Of a stretch of 64,000 nt of DNA, positions 62,897 to 64,000 are shown in pieces. Both the position numbers and the translations under genes were made by a program. The DNA is taken from positions 5,743-69,742 of the forward strand of contig CBDFNQ010000017.1 in assembly GCA_965250225.1 (NCBI GenBank). The letters are read 5' to 3'. The notes under the pieces were generated by a model. That model was not told the DNA's origin. It saw only the letters and a program-made list of their open reading frames with translations, and did no database searches. The first letter of the stretch is position 1; every line of letters starts with the position of its first letter. The stretch comes from CBDEUK01 sp965250225 (GTDB taxonomy: Bacteria; Pseudomonadota; Gammaproteobacteria; Eutrophobiales; Eutrophobiaceae).

Positions 62897-62973
62897 TGGT
62901 CGGGGTGGAGAGATTCGAACTCCCGACCCACTGCTCCCAAAGCAGTTGCGCTACCAGGCTGCGCTACACCCCG
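62897..62973 (-). tRNA. tRNA-Pro (TGG)
   Basis: Cloverleaf on the minus strand: acceptor CGGGGTG/CACCCCG, anticodon TGG in loop TTTGGGA, T-loop TTCGAAT and encoded CCA. First tRNA after the operon promoter. Confidence 0.96.
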
Positions 62974-63045
62974 AACGATTTGATAACACTAATAAAATTC
63001 CCTGAACAATTCAGAGTTCACCTTGCTGGTCTCAAGGAGGTGCGA

Positions 63046-63074
63046 TAATACGCGCCACCTCCTATAGCGTCAAT
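63046..63074 (-). promoter_or_regulatory. Sigma-70 promoter of the Pro-Arg-His-Lys tRNA operon
   Basis: On the minus strand -35 TTGACG (63069-63074), exactly 17 bases, -10 TATTAT (63046-63051), then a GC-rich CGCACC discriminator, the hallmark of stringently controlled stable-RNA promoters. The overlapping inverted repeat AGGAGGTG/CACCTCCT spans the -10 and could also fold in cysS-readthrough RNA. Confidence 0.75.
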
Positions 63075-63120
63075 TTCAGAACGCTATTTTTCTGCAAATT
63101 AATTTCTAAAGAGGGCTAAC

Positions 63121-64000
63121 TTATTTTCGTCGCCACTGGGTATTTTGAGCCGTATCTTCGAGCAAAATGCCTGCATCAGAAAGCAAATCCCGAATTCGAT
63201 CAGATTCAGCATAATCTTTATTGGCCTTGGCGGATTGTCGCTGCTGAATATAATCATCAATCTCAGCATCACTTAAACTATCGCCTGAACTGGAGCCAAT
63301 GGTACTTTTGAGGAATGCCTCCGACTCAGCCTGTAATAATCCTAGAATACTGGCTATTTTTTTCAGGGTACTGGCCAGAACACGTGCCGCTTCGCTGTTC
63401 TTATCGTCCTGACGGTTAATCTTACCCGCAAGTTCATGCAATATCGCCATTGCTTTTGGTGTATTAAAATCGTCATCCATCACCTCATTAAACCGTTCGA
63501 GATAGCTTTGATCTACCTCTCTATCCACATCAACATCTTTTAACGCCGTGTATAGCCTGGTTAAAGAAGCACGCGCCTCATCCAGATGCGATTTAGAATA
63601 ATTCAGCTGGCTACGATAGTGGCTGGATAAAATAAAGTAACGAATTTCTTCCGGGCGATATTTTTCCAGAATTTCACGCACGGTGAAGAAATTACCCAGA
63701 GATTTGGACATTTTTTCATCATCGACACGGACAAAACCGTTATGCACCCAAATATTCACAAAGGTTTCACCAGTCGCGCCCTCCGATTGGGCGATCTCAT
63801 TTTCATGATGGGGAAATTGCAGGTCCTGTCCCCCACCATGGATATCAAAATGGTTTCCCAGGCACTGCGTTGACATAGCAGAACATTCGATATGCCAGCC
63901 CGGACGGCCTGCACCCCAGGGAGATTCCCAACTAGGCTCACCCTCTTTTGCCAGCTTCCAGAGAACAAAGTCAAGTGGGTCATCCTTGGCATTTTCCACA
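63121..64000 (-). CDS. cysS: Cysteinyl-tRNA synthetase, C-terminal part (runs off the window)
   Basis: The visible 292 residues include the zinc/cysteine-binding region (WHIECSAMSTQCLG; GGGQDLQFPHHENEIAQSEG), the KMSKS loop (KMSKSLGNFFT), the DALR-like helical domain and a C-terminal tail (SDAEIDDYIQQRQSAKANKD). The 5' part lies beyond base 64000. The gene precedes the tRNA operon on the same strand by ~47 bases to the promoter. Confidence 0.96.
   Translation of the reverse strand, partial: VENAKDDPLDFVLWKLAKEGEPSWESPWGAGRPGWHIECSAMSTQCLGNHFDIHGGGQDLQFPHHENEIAQSEGATGETFVNIWVHNGFVRVDDEKMSKSLGNFFTVREILEKYRPEEIRYFILSSHYRSQLNYSKSHLDEARASLTRLYTALKDVDVDREVDQSYLERFNEVMDDDFNTPKAMAILHELAGKINRQDDKNSEAARVLASTLKKIASILGLLQAESEAFLKSTIGSSSGDSLSDAEIDDYIQQRQSAKANKDYAESDRIRDLLSDAGILLEDTAQNTQWRRK

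Noticed and set aside
63033..63066. Inverted repeat AGGAGGTG/CACCTCCT as a cysS terminator
   Set aside because: There is no U-run after the stem; the segment is better explained as the tRNA operon promoter with TTGACG-N17-TATTAT.

Overview
This window reads as the chromosome of an AT-rich gammaproteobacterium. The evidence is the order tig-clpP-clpX-lon-hupB-(tRNA-Val-tRNA-Asp)-ppiD, plus fabI, YbiT, YqcC, YajD, DUF2058 and TIGR02647 proteins and a tRNA operon beside cysS. Genus cannot be told from sequence alone; a marine or sulfur- or methylotroph-like lineage would fit, but that is inference.

Layout. 1-2.5 kb is an accessory tract: a PAS-GGDEF diguanylate cyclase lies between two attC-like recombination sites, as in an integron cassette. 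It is accompanied by a duplicated ~90-bp self-complementary leader element, a YCII gene whose start codon looks lost, and an orphan lipoprotein. 2.6-10.6 kb holds MAPEG, S4-domain, aquaporin, sodium:solute symporter, isocitrate-lyase-family and Sel1-repeat genes. 10.6-21.6 kb is a redox/metal block. A tungsten aldehyde oxidoreductase operon (aorA, aorB, a multiply frameshifted aorC, moaD-like, unknown) is divergent from glutaredoxin, TVP38/TMEM64, a MerA-like flavoprotein, glutathione reductase and modABC; ModABC could supply the tungstate or molybdate that AOR needs. 21.8-30.4 kb holds a second EF-G, YqcC, a lipoprotein/TPR pair (the TPR gene frameshifted) and YbiT. An insertion sequence occupies 30.5-31.9 kb.

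32-41 kb carries an HNH nuclease, CDF exporter, DUF3883 nuclease-like orphan, histone-H1-like protein, DNA-repair genes (3'-5' exonuclease, Mug), membrane proteins, a methyltransferase and an ADP-ribosylglycohydrolase. 41.9-48.5 kb is a Yej/Opp-type peptide importer operon with a thioesterase gene inserted. 48.6-59.5 kb is core: fabI, a dicarboxylate/amino-acid symporter, ppiD, tRNAs, hupB, lon, clpX, clpP, tig, tRNA-Leu. 59.6-64 kb has a response-regulator adenylate cyclase, a wecB remnant cut by a 269-bp inverted-repeat element, and a tRNA operon (Pro-Arg-His-Lys) with a stringent-type promoter next to cysS.

The most striking item is tRNA-Arg(UCU). It is split in its anticodon loop by a 362-nt sequence with the conserved core of a group I self-splicing intron (P/Q and R/S elements, terminal G, GNRA-capped terminal hairpin) and no homing endonuclease gene.
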